This document shows positions 9,506-18,344 of a stretch of 64,000 nt of DNA, piece by piece. The DNA is taken from assembly GCA_029237775.1 (NCBI GenBank), contig JAQZBR010000004.1, positions 620,001 through 684,000 on the forward strand, in the 5' to 3' direction. A program made the position numbers and the translations under genes. A model generated the notes under the pieces. The model was given only the letters and a program-made list of their open reading frames with translations. It did not search any database and was not told the origin of the DNA. The stretch is from Bacteroidota bacterium. GTDB taxonomy: Bacteria > Bacteroidota > Bacteroidia > 2-12-FULL-35-15. Each line of letters begins with the position of its first letter. The stretch's first letter is position 1.

Positions 9506-9748
9506 TTATTCTTTCGGTCTTTTCATAATACCGAAAAGAACAATTACAAAGCCTGCCAGTATAACTATCGGAGAGAGTGTGATTCTTCTGAAACTAAAAA
9601 TTTCTTCCGCGTTAAATTTGGTCGGATCGTCAGAGCCTCCGCCAACCATTAATAAATACCCGATAACAACAACCACAACACCGATGATAAGAATGCGGTA
9701 ATTATCTCTTCCAAATGCAAAACCGGGCTTTTTAACGTCTTTACTCAT
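9506..9748 (-). CDS. DUF3098 small membrane protein
   Basis: An 80-residue protein with two transmembrane helices (about 18-38 and 57-74) separated by a loop ending FNAEEIFSFRRITLSP. This architecture and its position between ftsX and uppP identify it as DUF3098, a Bacteroidota family of unknown function. Its conserved neighbourhood suggests an envelope or division-linked role, which is an inference. A TACATTTG box lies 20 bp upstream of the ATG. Confidence 0.85.
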   Translation of the reverse strand: MSKDVKKPGFAFGRDNYRILIIGVVVVVIGYLLMVGGGSDDPTKFNAEEIFSFRRITLSPIVILAGFVIVLFGIMKRPKE

Positions 9749-9768
9749 TGCTTGAATTTTTAGTAGGG

Positions 9769-9776
9769 CAAATGTA
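9769..9776 (-). promoter_or_regulatory. -7 promoter box for DUF3098/uppP/truB
   Basis: TACATTTG on the minus strand, 20 nt upstream of the ATG at 9748. The -33 region is poor (no TTG at 18-22 nt). Confidence 0.5.
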
Positions 9777-9987
9777 ATTAAATTTTCAGGAAAACGGAGT
9801 GTTAAAAAAAGTGAATGGCACGTTACGAATTACGAATAAAAGCGAATAACGAATCTGAGCGGATGCGAAACTCAGTAGTCATTCAGTATTATTACCAGAT
9901 TTAAAAACACTTAAATTTTGGATAGAAGTACGAACTTCCGGTTAACCGTCTACGAACTACCAACAACCTCCTACCTTCTATTCTAAA
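9777..9987. other. Intergenic region with degenerate ACGAAT words
   Basis: This 211 bp stretch between the ftsX stop and the DUF3098 promoter has no convincing reading frame. It holds repeated short words (ACGAATTACGAATAA, GCGAATAACGAAT at 9825-9855) and a pyrimidine-rich tail near 9960-9985. It looks like decayed low-complexity intergenic sequence. Confidence 0.4.
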
Positions 9988-10857
9988 CTAAAAGTGCAAC
10001 TCATCCGATTTCAAATTCAGATATTTCCGTACAGCCATGGATGTACTGATTCCGGAAATGACCACTCCGAGCAGAATAACAATTCCGAATAATGTTGCGA
10101 GCATATTCTGATTCTGAAGCTCTGCAAGTTCCGGTAATTGTTTCTGGGCAAAGTACAATACAGCCATCAGCATCAGGATCGCTATGATCGCTCCATAAAC
10201 CCCATGCTTAATTCCATTTAATACAAAAGGCCTTCGGATAAAGCCTTGCGTTGCACCAACAAGCTGCATTGTTTTTATAATAAAGCGTTTGCTGTAAATG
10301 GAAAGGCGGATAGTGTTGTTGATGAGCGCAAGTGCAATGATCATCAGCAACGTACTGAATCCAAGAATGACAAGGCCAATCTTCTGTACATTCTCATTGA
10401 TCATACTTACAAGGGATTTCTGATAGATAACCTCCTTGACCAGCTTCGTATCGAGCATATCCTTTTCGATCCAGTTCAAACTATCCGAATTGGCATACTC
10501 TGCTTTTAAATGAACGTTGATGGACGATAACAGAGGATTGAAACCAAGAAAGTCAATGAAATCTTCACCCAGGTCCTTTTGCAACCTTGCAGCTGCCTCT
10601 TCTTTTGTGATAAATTCCGTTGACTTTACATAAGCTGAAGCGTCCAGTGTTTTCTGGAGCTTAGCCACATCCACGTCCTTTACGTTATCGTTAAGAATAA
10701 CCTGGAAACCAATGTTTTCTTTAACATTATTGGAAAGCTGCCGGGTATTAAGAATGATGATTCCTAATAACCCGAGCATGAATAACACTAATGACAGGCT
10801 GACTATCGTAGTGACAGATGCACCTGTTAATCTGCGTTTTGAATATTTATCGGACAC
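9988..10857 (-). CDS. ftsX: Cell division protein FtsX
   Basis: FtsX is the permease half of the FtsE-FtsX ABC-type complex, which couples the division ring to periplasmic cell-wall hydrolases. The 289-residue product has the expected layout: a cytoplasmic N-terminus, a first helix at about 18-38, a large periplasmic domain (about 40-165) and three C-terminal helices. The segment MQLVGATQGFIRRPFVLNG fits the conserved cytoplasmic coupling loop. The start appears to be GTG at 10857; no ATG is well placed. The ATPase gene ftsE is not in the window. Confidence 0.93.
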   Translation of the reverse strand: MSDKYSKRRLTGASVTTIVSLSLVLFMLGLLGIIILNTRQLSNNVKENIGFQVILNDNVKDVDVAKLQKTLDASAYVKSTEFITKEEAAARLQKDLGEDFIDFLGFNPLLSSINVHLKAEYANSDSLNWIEKDMLDTKLVKEVIYQKSLVSMINENVQKIGLVILGFSTLLMIIALALINNTIRLSIYSKRFIIKTMQLVGATQGFIRRPFVLNGIKHGVYGAIIAILMLMAVLYFAQKQLPELAELQNQNMLATLFGIVILLGVVISGISTSMAVRKYLNLKSDELHF

Positions 10858-10951
10858 GATGTTGAATTTTCTGCCACTAAAATAGCCTATAAAGAAGCGC
10901 CCCTTTTTTTCAAATCAAATTGAAATAAACAATCTGACGTTGATAACCTTG

Positions 10952-11443
10952 CTATTTTTTCTTGCTGATTTCTTTTGATGGCTTTTCTTCCGCTTTGGTG
11001 TTACCTTTACTCTTGTCTTTTCCTTTATCCTTTTTCTTCTTGCTGTTTGATTTAAGGGATTTTTTCATTTCATGAAATTCCGCTGAACCCGGCTTGATTC
11101 CCATCTCTTTGGCAATCGCTCCCCAGCCTTTATCTTTATTTGCTTTATATGCTTCTACTACGGTTGGAAAGGGTTTATTCAATGTGGAAGACATTTGTGC
11201 AGCCATAAAAACATCTCCTGGAGGTATTTCCTTTACCGCTTGTTCAACCTCACCTCTTCCAATATTAAAATTGGTTGCAACGGTATTGTTAAAGGCAGCA
11301 ATGTCTTTTTTTGCTTTTGCATCTATTTCTTTCAATACCCCATCCATTTCCGTATCTCCGGTGGTAGGTTTAAAAACTAAAGTTTGGGCGCAGATGGATG
11401 CTCCGGTGAAACAAACTAATAATAAGAGTGATAATTTTTTCAT
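10952..11443 (-). CDS. Small exported protein with a Lys-rich tail
   Basis: A 163-residue protein with a signal peptide (MKKLSLLLLVCFTGASICAQ). The mature part is mostly helical. A central segment (FPTVVEAYKANKDKGWGAIA followed by KEMGIKPGS) resembles a motif I have seen in uncharacterised exported proteins of Bacteroidota. The last 35 residues are a low-complexity run of Lys, Ser, Gly and Glu. The basic tail might bind nucleic acid or anionic polymer, but that is a guess. It is a single gene, divergent from leuS, with a TATATTTG box at 11469-11476. Confidence 0.7.
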   Translation of the reverse strand: MKKLSLLLLVCFTGASICAQTLVFKPTTGDTEMDGVLKEIDAKAKKDIAAFNNTVATNFNIGRGEVEQAVKEIPPGDVFMAAQMSSTLNKPFPTVVEAYKANKDKGWGAIAKEMGIKPGSAEFHEMKKSLKSNSKKKKDKGKDKSKGNTKAEEKPSKEISKKK

Positions 11444-11468
11444 GATCTTTTTAAATTGATGATTTTTT

Positions 11469-11476
11469 CAAATATA
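11469..11476 (-). promoter_or_regulatory. -7 promoter box for the Lys-rich exported protein
   Basis: TATATTTG on the minus strand, 25 nt upstream of the ATG at 11443. Confidence 0.45.
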
Positions 11477-11615
11477 CTGTTTCTGCCTTAATCAGCTGAT
11501 TCCTCCGATAAATTAGTTCTCATCCATTGCGCAATTTTGTATATTCGCATTCCTGAAAAAATCAGGGAAAATATTAGAAAGTACTTATTGATTTGACTAA
11601 AATATTTATAAGCAA

Positions 11616-14315
11616 ATGGAATACAATTTCAGGGAAGTAGAAAAGAACTGGCAGGCATATTGGGCAAAAAATAAAACCTTCAAAGTAGAAAACAGCTCCG
11701 TGAAGCCAAAATATTATGTTTTGGATATGTTCCCTTATCCGAGCGGGGCCGGCTTGCACGTTGGGCATCCCCTGGGATACATCGCATCCGATATTTTTGC
11801 ACGCTACAAACGATTAAAAGGATTCAATGTTCTGCATCCGATGGGTTACGATTCGTTCGGACTCCCTGCAGAGCAGTACGCAATTCAAACGGGTCAGCAT
11901 CCCGAGATCACTACAAAAACAAACATTGCTCGTTACCGTGAGCAACTAGATAAAATAGGCTTCTCCTTTGATTGGGACCGTGAAGTCCGCACTTCTGATC
12001 CAGCGTACTACAAGTGGACACAGTGGATCTTCATTAAGTTATTTAACTCCTGGTACAATCCGGAAACGAATAAAGCTGAGAATATCGAGACATTGATTCC
12101 CAAATTAAACGGGTTTGATAAACTTTCTGAAAAAGAGCAATCCGATCTTTTACTTGAGCATCGGTTGGCTTATCTGAGCGACACCATGGTTAACTGGTGT
12201 CCGCAGTTAGGAACCGTCCTGGCAAATGAAGAAGTGAAAGATGGTGTTTCCGAGAGAGGCGGATATCCGGTTGAACGAAAGCTCATGAAACAATGGAGTT
12301 TACGCATTACTGCTTATGCGGATAGACTATTGAATGATCTTGAAGGGATCGATTGGACCGAATCCATTAAGGAAGCTCAGAGAAACTGGATCGGGAAAAG
12401 TGAGGGAACAAGTTTAAAGTTTCAGGTTTCAGGCTCTGATGACATAATAGAAGTCTTTACTACCCGTCCTGATACAATTTTTGGAGTTTCTTTTGTGACG
12501 CTGGCCCCTGAACATGAGCTTGTATCAAAAATAACAACACCTCAGCAGAAAACTGCAGTTGAAGAATACACCACATTCGCGAAGAACAGAAGCGAACGTG
12601 AGCGCATGGCGGATGTAAAAAAGATCACCGGTGTGTTTACCGGAGGATACGTGATTCATCCTTTCACAGGCAAACAAATTCCGATCTGGATCGGTGATTA
12701 CGTTTTAGCAGGTTATGGTACTGGAGCTGTTATGGCTGTTCCCGGGCATGATTCACGTGATTACGCTTTTGCGAAACATTTCGACCTGCCGATCATTGAA
12801 GTTGTTGCGGGTGGCGATCTTTCTAAAGAATCCTATGATGCAAAAGAAGGCAAGCTGATCAACTCCGATTTCTTGAATGGTTTAGAGGTGAAGGCTGCCG
12901 TAAAAAAAGCTATCTCAGTTATTGAAGAAAAAGGCCTGGGAAAAGGTAAAACCAACTTCCGTTTACGCGATGCGATCTTCGGACGTCAGCGTTATTGGGG
13001 AGAGCCAATTCCCGTATATTATGAAAATGGAATTCCTAAAGTTCTTTCTGAAACTGAATTGCCTTTGGTGTTGCCGGAAGTAGACAAATATCTTCCGACT
13101 GAAACAGGAGAGCCACCGTTAGCAAGGGCAAAGGATTGGAAATACAAAGGAGTGTTCGAATATGAATATTCCACCATGCCGGGATGGGCCGGTTCTTCAT
13201 GGTACTTCCTGCGTTATATGGATGCTCATAATGATCAGCGCTTTGCTTCAAAAGATGCTGTGAATTACTGGCAGAATGTGGACCTTTATATCGGTGGTGC
13301 CGAACATTCAACCGGGCATCTTTTATATGTTCGTTTCTGGACAAAATTCCTTTATGATTTAGGATTGATCCCTCTGACCGAGCCGGCAAAAAAACTGATC
13401 AATCAGGGAATGATCCAGGGGGTGAGTTCCTTTGTTTATAGAATCGGACAATCAAATAAGTTCGTTTCTCATGGTTTAAAAAATAATCATGAGACCACTC
13501 CGCTCCATGTTGATGTGAATATTGTAAACAACAATATTCTTGATGTGGAAAAATTTAAAGAATGGCGCGAAGAATATAAAAATGCAGAATTTATTCTTGA
13601 AGATGGAAAATACATCTGCGGAAGCGAAGTGGAGAAGATGTCGAAATCCAAATGGAATGTTGTTTCCCCAGATCTAATGGTAGAGCAATACGGAGCTGAT
13701 GCATTGCGTCTTTACGAAATGTTCCTCGGACCTTTGGAATTATCAAAGCCATGGAACACGAACGGAATTTCGGGTGTGTCCAACTTTATGCGTAAGCTCT
13801 GGAGATTATATCATAATGGTGACGCTATAAATATTTCTGATGAAAAAGCGACTAAAGCCGAGTTGAAGGCGCTTCACAAAACCATCAAAAAGATCACTTA
13901 TGATATTGAGAATTTCTCTTTTAATACTTCGGTAAGTAATTTCATGATCTGTGTGAATGAATTAACCGAGCTTAAATGCAATAAAAAGGATATTCTTGAA
14001 CCCCTTGCAATTATTATAGCTCCATACGCTCCTCACATAGCAGAAGAGCTGTGGAACAAGCTGGGAAATAAAGAAAGTATCACTTACGCAACTTTCCCTG
14101 AAGTTAACGAAGAATATCTGGTGGAAAGCGCATTCAATTATCCTGTATCATTTAATGGAAAAACACGTTTTTTTCAGGAGTATGATCTTTCCTTATCAAA
14201 AGAAGATATTGAGAAAGAAGTACTGAATCATGAGCAAACCCAAAAGTTCCTGGAAGGAAAAACACCTAAAAAAGTGATAGTCGTTCATAATAAGATTGTG
14301 AACATCGTGCTTTAG
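11616..14315 (+). CDS. leuS: Leucyl-tRNA synthetase
   Basis: A class I aminoacyl-tRNA synthetase that charges tRNA-Leu in the cytoplasm. The HIGH-type motif is in [14 protein letters not shown] and the KMSKS loop in EKMSKSKWN (about residue 675). The editing (CP1) domain lies between about 240 and 420 and contains [12 protein letters not shown] and the [15 protein letters not shown] segment with its conserved Asp. At 899 residues it is within the bacterial range. The C-terminal domain ends [14 protein letters not shown]. It has its own terminator at 14340-14372. No T-box or leader peptide was recognised in the 172 bp divergent region before it. Confidence 0.97.
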   Translation: MEYNFREVEKNWQAYWAKNKTFKVENSSVKPKYYVLDMFPYPSGAGLHVGHPLGYIASDIFARYKRLKGFNVLHPMGYDSFGLPAEQYAIQTGQHPEITTKTNIARYREQLDKIGFSFDWDREVRTSDPAYYKWTQWIFIKLFNSWYNPETNKAENIETLIPKLNGFDKLSEKEQSDLLLEHRLAYLSDTMVNWCPQLGTVLANEEVKDGVSERGGYPVERKLMKQWSLRITAYADRLLNDLEGIDWTESIKEAQRNWIGKSEGTSLKFQVSGSDDIIEVFTTRPDTIFGVSFVTLAPEHELVSKITTPQQKTAVEEYTTFAKNRSERERMADVKKITGVFTGGYVIHPFTGKQIPIWIGDYVLAGYGTGAVMAVPGHDSRDYAFAKHFDLPIIEVVAGGDLSKESYDAKEGKLINSDFLNGLEVKAAVKKAISVIEEKGLGKGKTNFRLRDAIFGRQRYWGEPIPVYYENGIPKVLSETELPLVLPEVDKYLPTETGEPPLARAKDWKYKGVFEYEYSTMPGWAGSSWYFLRYMDAHNDQRFASKDAVNYWQNVDLYIGGAEHSTGHLLYVRFWTKFLYDLGLIPLTEPAKKLINQGMIQGVSSFVYRIGQSNKFVSHGLKNNHETTPLHVDVNIVNNNILDVEKFKEWREEYKNAEFILEDGKYICGSEVEKMSKSKWNVVSPDLMVEQYGADALRLYEMFLGPLELSKPWNTNGISGVSNFMRKLWRLYHNGDAINISDEKATKAELKALHKTIKKITYDIENFSFNTSVSNFMICVNELTELKCNKKDILEPLAIIIAPYAPHIAEELWNKLGNKESITYATFPEVNEEYLVESAFNYPVSFNGKTRFFQEYDLSLSKEDIEKEVLNHEQTQKFLEGKTPKKVIVVHNKIVNIVL

Positions 14316-14339
14316 CTATATTTTTTCCCCTTTCAACGA

Positions 14340-14372
14340 AAAGTCTTTTAGTAAAATAAAAGGCTTTTTTTT
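14340..14372 (+). terminator. Terminator after leuS
   Basis: AAAGTCTTTT (14340-14349) pairs with AAAAGGCTTT (14358-14367) across an 8 nt loop, giving a 10 bp stem with one G-U, followed by a U-run to 14372. Confidence 0.75.
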
Positions 14373-14476
14373 GCGTTATTAATTAACCAAAGAAAGTCTG
14401 AAACATTTGTCAGTAGCAATTAGTATAAGTTTTGGCACGTATTTGGATTATCTACTATAACAAACAATTAAATAAA

Positions 14477-15307
14477 ATGAAAAGAATTCTTATATCAGGT
14501 ACAATATTAACGGCAGCAGCTCTTGCCTGTCTTTCGTTTCGTTCTGAACCGCAGCTTCCTGAAATATCTGTCCCTGAAGGCCAGGTAAAGGAACTTCCAA
14601 TGATGAACAATGATGCATTTAAACGCGGTGAACAGCTGTCTTTCAGAGTGCATTACGGGATCATGGACGCGGGAACAGCAACATTAACCGTTACGGATGA
14701 AGAAAAAAATCTTGGCGGACGCAAAACCTTCCATATTGTTGGTTTAGGTCAATCAAAAGGAACATTCGACTGGTTCTTCAAAGTAAGAGACCGCTATGAA
14801 ACGTACATTGATGAAAAAGCTCTTGTTCCCTGGTTATTCGTTCGCAGAATCAGCGAAGGTGGTTATAAGTGCGAACAGGATTATATCTTTAATCACTTTA
14901 GTGAAAAAGTGAATGTTGGTGATGGGAAGGTATTCCCGATCGAACCGAATATGCAGGATATGCTTTCCGCATTTTACCAGGCAAGAAATCTTGATTTGTC
15001 AAATGCGAAACCGGGACAGTTATTTTCACTAAAATGTTTTGTGGATAATGAAATCTGGCCTCTTCAGATCAAATTCATCGGAAGAGAAACAGTAGAAACA
15101 GATGCAGGAACATTTAAATGTTTAAAGTTCCGTCCGATCGTTCAAAAAGGACGTGTATTTAAGAAAGAGGAAGATCTGAATGTTTGGATCTCTGATGACA
15201 AGAATCACATCCCTGTAAAAGGTCAAGCTGATATCCTGGTAGGTTCAATTAAGATGGAGTTACAAAGTTTCTCCGGATTAGCGAATCCGGTATCAAAAGT
15301 TAATTAA
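14477..15307 (+). CDS. DUF3108 domain exported protein
   Basis: A 276-residue exported protein of the DUF3108 family. A signal peptide (MKRILISGTILTAAALACLS) precedes a beta-rich domain containing FKRGEQLSFRVHYGIMDAGT, TFDWFFKVRDRYETYID and the C-terminal VWISDDKNHIPVKGQADILV. The YGIMDAG and TYID segments are typical of DUF3108, a lipid-binding-like periplasmic beta-barrel fold of unknown role. The ATG at 14477 is preferred over one at 14432 because the signal peptide begins there. It is a single gene with its own terminator, convergent with the next gene. Confidence 0.85.
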   Translation: MKRILISGTILTAAALACLSFRSEPQLPEISVPEGQVKELPMMNNDAFKRGEQLSFRVHYGIMDAGTATLTVTDEEKNLGGRKTFHIVGLGQSKGTFDWFFKVRDRYETYIDEKALVPWLFVRRISEGGYKCEQDYIFNHFSEKVNVGDGKVFPIEPNMQDMLSAFYQARNLDLSNAKPGQLFSLKCFVDNEIWPLQIKFIGRETVETDAGTFKCLKFRPIVQKGRVFKKEEDLNVWISDDKNHIPVKGQADILVGSIKMELQSFSGLANPVSKVN

Positions 15308-15323
15308 CAGATTAAAATAAATG

Positions 15324-15357
15324 AAAAGTCCTCCCGAATTTCGGGAGGGCTTTTTTT
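15324..15357 (+). terminator. Bidirectional terminator after the DUF3108 gene
   Basis: GTCCTCCCGAA and TTCGGGAGGGC form a GC-rich hairpin at 15328-15350, followed by seven T's. The A-rich left flank gives a weaker U-run on the other strand, so it can also serve the convergent membrane-protein gene. Confidence 0.85.
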
Positions 15358-15370
15358 ATGGTTAATTGAT

Positions 15371-15844
15371 TTATTCTAATCCGTGCCGTGTATTGATCCT
15401 TCCTTCTGATTTAAAATATTGCATCGCTGAAAAAGTAATGATTGCACCGGAAGCCATGCCTTCCATAAAAATAGAAACGAAAATTATCATTCCGTCAATT
15501 GAACCGGTATATGGAACACGGTGACTGATGTCATTCATTAAGGCAGAATCAAAATAAGACAGGTAAATACTCATAAAAAGAGCAAAAGAAGTTACAGTGA
15601 CAGCTGTGATTATCATTCCCTGAGCGAGGCCTTTAAGATAAAATTCCTGTTCGTGAAGCTTATGTTTAAGGTTATTGATACCATAACAAATTCCGGCAGC
15701 AATAAATACAAAATTAAAGAAGCGAAGCTCAACGACCTGTGCCAGGTTCAGGGCTTTCATGATAAAGAAATAGGCAATTAAGGTTAAAGTGATAAGAAGG
15801 CCGGTTGCAAACCCCGTTCTTTCCAATGAGATATATTTTTTCAT
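15371..15844 (-). CDS. Four-helix membrane protein (DUF4199-like)
   Basis: A 157-residue integral membrane protein with four predicted helices (about 11-30, 42-56, 73-98 and 116-142). The arrangement, with a short charged loop after helix 2 (NNLKHKLHEQEFYLKG) and a long extracytoplasmic loop before helix 4, resembles DUF4199, a Bacteroidota family of unknown function. The assignment rests on overall shape and is tentative. Single gene, convergent with the DUF3108 gene and 48 bp downstream of the DAHP synthase stop. Confidence 0.6.
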   Translation of the reverse strand: MKKYISLERTGFATGLLITLTLIAYFFIMKALNLAQVVELRFFNFVFIAAGICYGINNLKHKLHEQEFYLKGLAQGMIITAVTVTSFALFMSIYLSYFDSALMNDISHRVPYTGSIDGMIIFVSIFMEGMASGAIITFSAMQYFKSEGRINTRHGLE

Positions 15845-15892
15845 GGTAATTGTTATTGATTACCAAAAAATCGTAAAACTTTATGCCAATAA

Positions 15893-16990
15893 CTACTTCT
15901 TTTTGAAGTTCATAACTTCTGTCTGCCTCCTGATCGATTCATCATGAATAAGCTGGTAAAGGCCTTTAATGAAATCTTCGGGTAAACCAAGAACATTCCC
16001 GGTATTTAGGCTTTCTTCGAAAAGTTTTTTCCAATGAGCTACCTGAAGAATCGTGACATTGTTGTCACGTTTATATTCACCTATCTGGGAAGATATGGTC
16101 ATTCTTTTTGACAAAAGCTCCAGCAGGTCGTTGTCAAGCTTCTGAATGATGCAACGAAGCTCCTCGAGCTTGTTTTTAAATTCAATATTATCGATTGTTG
16201 AAGAACGAATGTTAAGATCATCAAGAATCTCTTTCAGCTGAATGGGTTTCACCTGTTGTTTGGCATCGCTGAGAGCTACTGAGGGATCAATATGTGTTTC
16301 AATCATTAGTCCGTCCATATCAAGATCCATTGCTTTTTGGGCAATATATGGTATCAGGTCGGGATTACCGCTTATGTGCGAAGGATCGCAGATAACAGGT
16401 AACTGAGGACAAGCAGTTTTCAATTCAATTGCGAGTTCCCATTTTGGAGAATTTCGGAATGGCCCATTATCAAATGAATGAAAACCGCGATGTATAGCAG
16501 CTAGTTTTTTGATTCCAGCATTATTAACCCTTTCCAAAGCCCCTGCCCACAATTGCGAATCGGGGTTTATGGGATTTTTCACGAAAACCGGAATATCCAC
16601 TCCTTTTAAAGAATCTGCAATTTCCTGTACGGAGAAGGGGTTTACGGTGGTTCTCGCTCCGATCCATAAAATATCAATTCCTGCTTTCAGACATTTTTCC
16701 ACATGTTCAGCGTTTGCAACTTCAGTGGCAGTCAGCAGACCCGTTTTCTCCCTCACCGCTCTCATCCATTCAAGTCCGACATCACCAATGCCTTCAAACG
16801 TATTTGGCCTTGTCCGTGGTTTCCAGATCCCGGCCCTGAAAATTGCATTCGGATAAAACCTTGCAATTTGTCCTGCAGTCGAAAGCATCTGAAATTCATT
16901 TTCAGCGCTGCATGGGCCTGCTATTAAAAGAGGTTTCTGAAACTGCGGAAGCCAGTCGGCTAAAGGGACTATGTCAAGATCTAAATTCAC
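15893..16990 (-). CDS. Bifunctional DAHP synthase / chorismate mutase
   Basis: A 365-residue fusion of two shikimate-pathway enzymes. Residues 1 to about 262 are a type I-beta DAHP synthase, joining PEP and erythrose 4-phosphate (LIAGPCSAEN, RAGIWKPRTRPNTFEG, WIGARTTVNPF, CDPSHISG and IETHIDP motifs). Residues about 270-360 are an AroQ-type chorismate mutase (LDNDLLELLSKRM..IGEYKRDN). The fusion is common in Bacteroidota and in related systems lets prephenate or chorismate feedback act on the first step. The start appears to be GTG at 16990. A strong hairpin separates it from the deoxyhypusine-synthase-like gene upstream, so it is probably transcribed separately. Confidence 0.93.
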   Translation of the reverse strand: MNLDLDIVPLADWLPQFQKPLLIAGPCSAENEFQMLSTAGQIARFYPNAIFRAGIWKPRTRPNTFEGIGDVGLEWMRAVREKTGLLTATEVANAEHVEKCLKAGIDILWIGARTTVNPFSVQEIADSLKGVDIPVFVKNPINPDSQLWAGALERVNNAGIKKLAAIHRGFHSFDNGPFRNSPKWELAIELKTACPQLPVICDPSHISGNPDLIPYIAQKAMDLDMDGLMIETHIDPSVALSDAKQQVKPIQLKEILDDLNIRSSTIDNIEFKNKLEELRCIIQKLDNDLLELLSKRMTISSQIGEYKRDNNVTILQVAHWKKLFEESLNTGNVLGLPEDFIKGLYQLIHDESIRRQTEVMNFKKK

Positions 16991-17001
16991 GGAGTAATAA
17001 C

Positions 17002-17036
17002 AAAAAAACTCCTCTGCTTGTTTTTAAGCAGAGGAG
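17002..17036 (-). terminator. Terminator after the deoxyhypusine-synthase-like gene
   Basis: CTCCTCTGCTT (17009-17019) and AAGCAGAGGAG (17026-17036) form a perfect 11 bp stem with a 6 nt loop. On the minus strand it is followed by a U-run (complement of 17002-17008). A flanking T-run on the plus side is weaker. Confidence 0.85.
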
Positions 17037-17057
17037 CTTTTAATTTAAAATTTCAGA

Positions 17058-18032
17058 TTACCAACCAAGTATGTAGGCGAAGATAAGTGGTGCCACAATA
17101 GTCGCATCACTCTCAACAATAAATTTAGGAGTGTGTATATCCAGCTTTCCCCATGTGATTTTCTCATTAGGAACCGCTCCTGAATAAGAACCGTAGCTGG
17201 TCGTTGAATCGGAGATCTGGCAGAAATAGCTCCAGAAAGGAATGTCCTGCATTTCCATATCCTGATATAACATCGGAACCACGCAGATAGGAAAATCTCC
17301 TGCGATACCTCCACCGATCTGGAAAAAGCCTACACCTTTTCCACCGGAATTTTTAGGGTACCAATCAGCAAGCCAAGCCATGTATTCGATTCCGGACTTC
17401 ATTGTTAAAGCCTTGATCTCTCCTTTGATCACGTAGGAAGCAAAGATATTTCCCATAGTAGAATCTTCCCAGCCCGGAACAACCATAGGGAGATTACGCT
17501 CTGCAGCGGCAAGCATCCAGCTGTCCTTCGGATCGATCTCATAATACTGCTGTAGTTCACCGCTCATTAAGATCTTGTACATGAATTCATGAGGGAAAAA
17601 ACGTTCTCCGTTTGTATCAGCATCCTTCCAGATCTTGTAAATATGCTTTTGCAATCTGCGGAAGGCTTCTTCTTCGGGGATACAGGTATCAGTAACGCGG
17701 TTATAATGATTTTCCAAAAGATCCCATTCTTCCTGAGGAGAAAGATCGCGGTAATTTGGAACGCGTTTATAATGACTGTGGGCAACCAGATTCATGATAT
17801 CCTCTTCAAGATTTGCCCCTGTACAGGAAATAATATCGATCTTTCCGGCACGGATCATTTCCGCCAATGACTTTCCAAGCTCAGCAGTACTCATAGCACC
17901 GGCAAGCGTTACCATCATTTTACCACCTTCGGTGAGATGTAACTCATATCCTTTTGCAGCATCAACTAAAGCCGCAGCATTGAAATGTTTATAATGTTTT
18001 TCGATAAAATTTGAAACAGGTCCTTTATTCAT
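17058..18032 (-). CDS. Deoxyhypusine synthase-like protein (polyamine metabolism)
   Basis: A 324-residue member of the deoxyhypusine synthase superfamily. In eukaryotes and archaea this enzyme transfers the aminobutyl group of spermidine to eIF5A. Bacteria lack eIF5A, and bacterial relatives instead make polyamines such as homospermidine, or are uncharacterised. The lysine that forms the imine intermediate lies in ITWGKLDI (about residue 293), matching the WGK motif of the family. NAD-site segments TGANLEED, GFFQIGGGIAGDFP and STTSYGSYSGAVPNEK are also intact. A TACTTTTG box lies 22 bp upstream. The neighbours give no further hint of the product. Confidence 0.88.
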   Translation of the reverse strand: MNKGPVSNFIEKHYKHFNAAALVDAAKGYELHLTEGGKMMVTLAGAMSTAELGKSLAEMIRAGKIDIISCTGANLEEDIMNLVAHSHYKRVPNYRDLSPQEEWDLLENHYNRVTDTCIPEEEAFRRLQKHIYKIWKDADTNGERFFPHEFMYKILMSGELQQYYEIDPKDSWMLAAAERNLPMVVPGWEDSTMGNIFASYVIKGEIKALTMKSGIEYMAWLADWYPKNSGGKGVGFFQIGGGIAGDFPICVVPMLYQDMEMQDIPFWSYFCQISDSTTSYGSYSGAVPNEKITWGKLDIHTPKFIVESDATIVAPLIFAYILGW

Positions 18033-18054
18033 ATCTACATATTTTTATGGAATG

Positions 18055-18062
18055 CAAAAGTA
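18055..18062 (-). promoter_or_regulatory. -7 promoter box for the deoxyhypusine-synthase-like gene
   Basis: TACTTTTG on the minus strand, 22 nt upstream of the ATG at 18032. Confidence 0.45.
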
Positions 18063-18223
18063 CATTATCTTAGGAAGTATTTGAAAAAAATTTTGCTCTT
18101 CTGAGCTTGCATTCCTTCCCTGTTTTAATACCCTTAATTTCATTCATCTTCGGATTTGTTTTATTGGTCTAATTCTTCACATGATTTTGATATTGACATA
18201 AACTTATCTTCATTTTTTTACTA
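18063..18223. other. AT-rich divergent intergenic region
   Basis: About 160 bp between the two divergent promoters with no convincing frame or strong hairpin. It is T-rich near 18150-18225. Confidence 0.4.
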
Positions 18224-18231
18224 TATTTTTG
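18224..18231 (+). promoter_or_regulatory. -7 promoter box just before RNA element copy 1
   Basis: TATTTTTG ends 7 nt before the outer stem of the leader element begins at 18239, placing the element at the very 5' end of the transcript. A TTG at 18193 is 28 nt away, too far for the usual spacing. Confidence 0.45.
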
Positions 18232-18238
18232 TATTAGA

Positions 18239-18291
18239 AAGTGATCATCCTACAAGAGGCCGTGTTTCCTAAGGCTATTCCGAAACCACTT
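18239..18291 (+). ncRNA. Candidate structured leader RNA, copy 1
   Basis: Outer stem AAGTG (18239-18243) with CACTT (18287-18291). Inside are TCATCCTACA, a small hairpin GGCC/GGCT (18258-18261 with 18273-18276, loop 11 nt) and the conserved ATTCCGAAACC. It lies 53 nt upstream of the ATG at 18345. The 3' arm can pair instead with AGTG at 18299-18302, and a second CACTT occurs at 18308-18312, so alternative folds exist. The same layout occurs at 20712 and 25045, upstream of two other surface-protein genes. No protein role is plausible here. Confidence 0.6.
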
Positions 18292-18344
18292 AAATTTTAG
18301 TGTTTGCCACTTGGCCTTTTGCTGAGCATATTTGGATTTGAACA

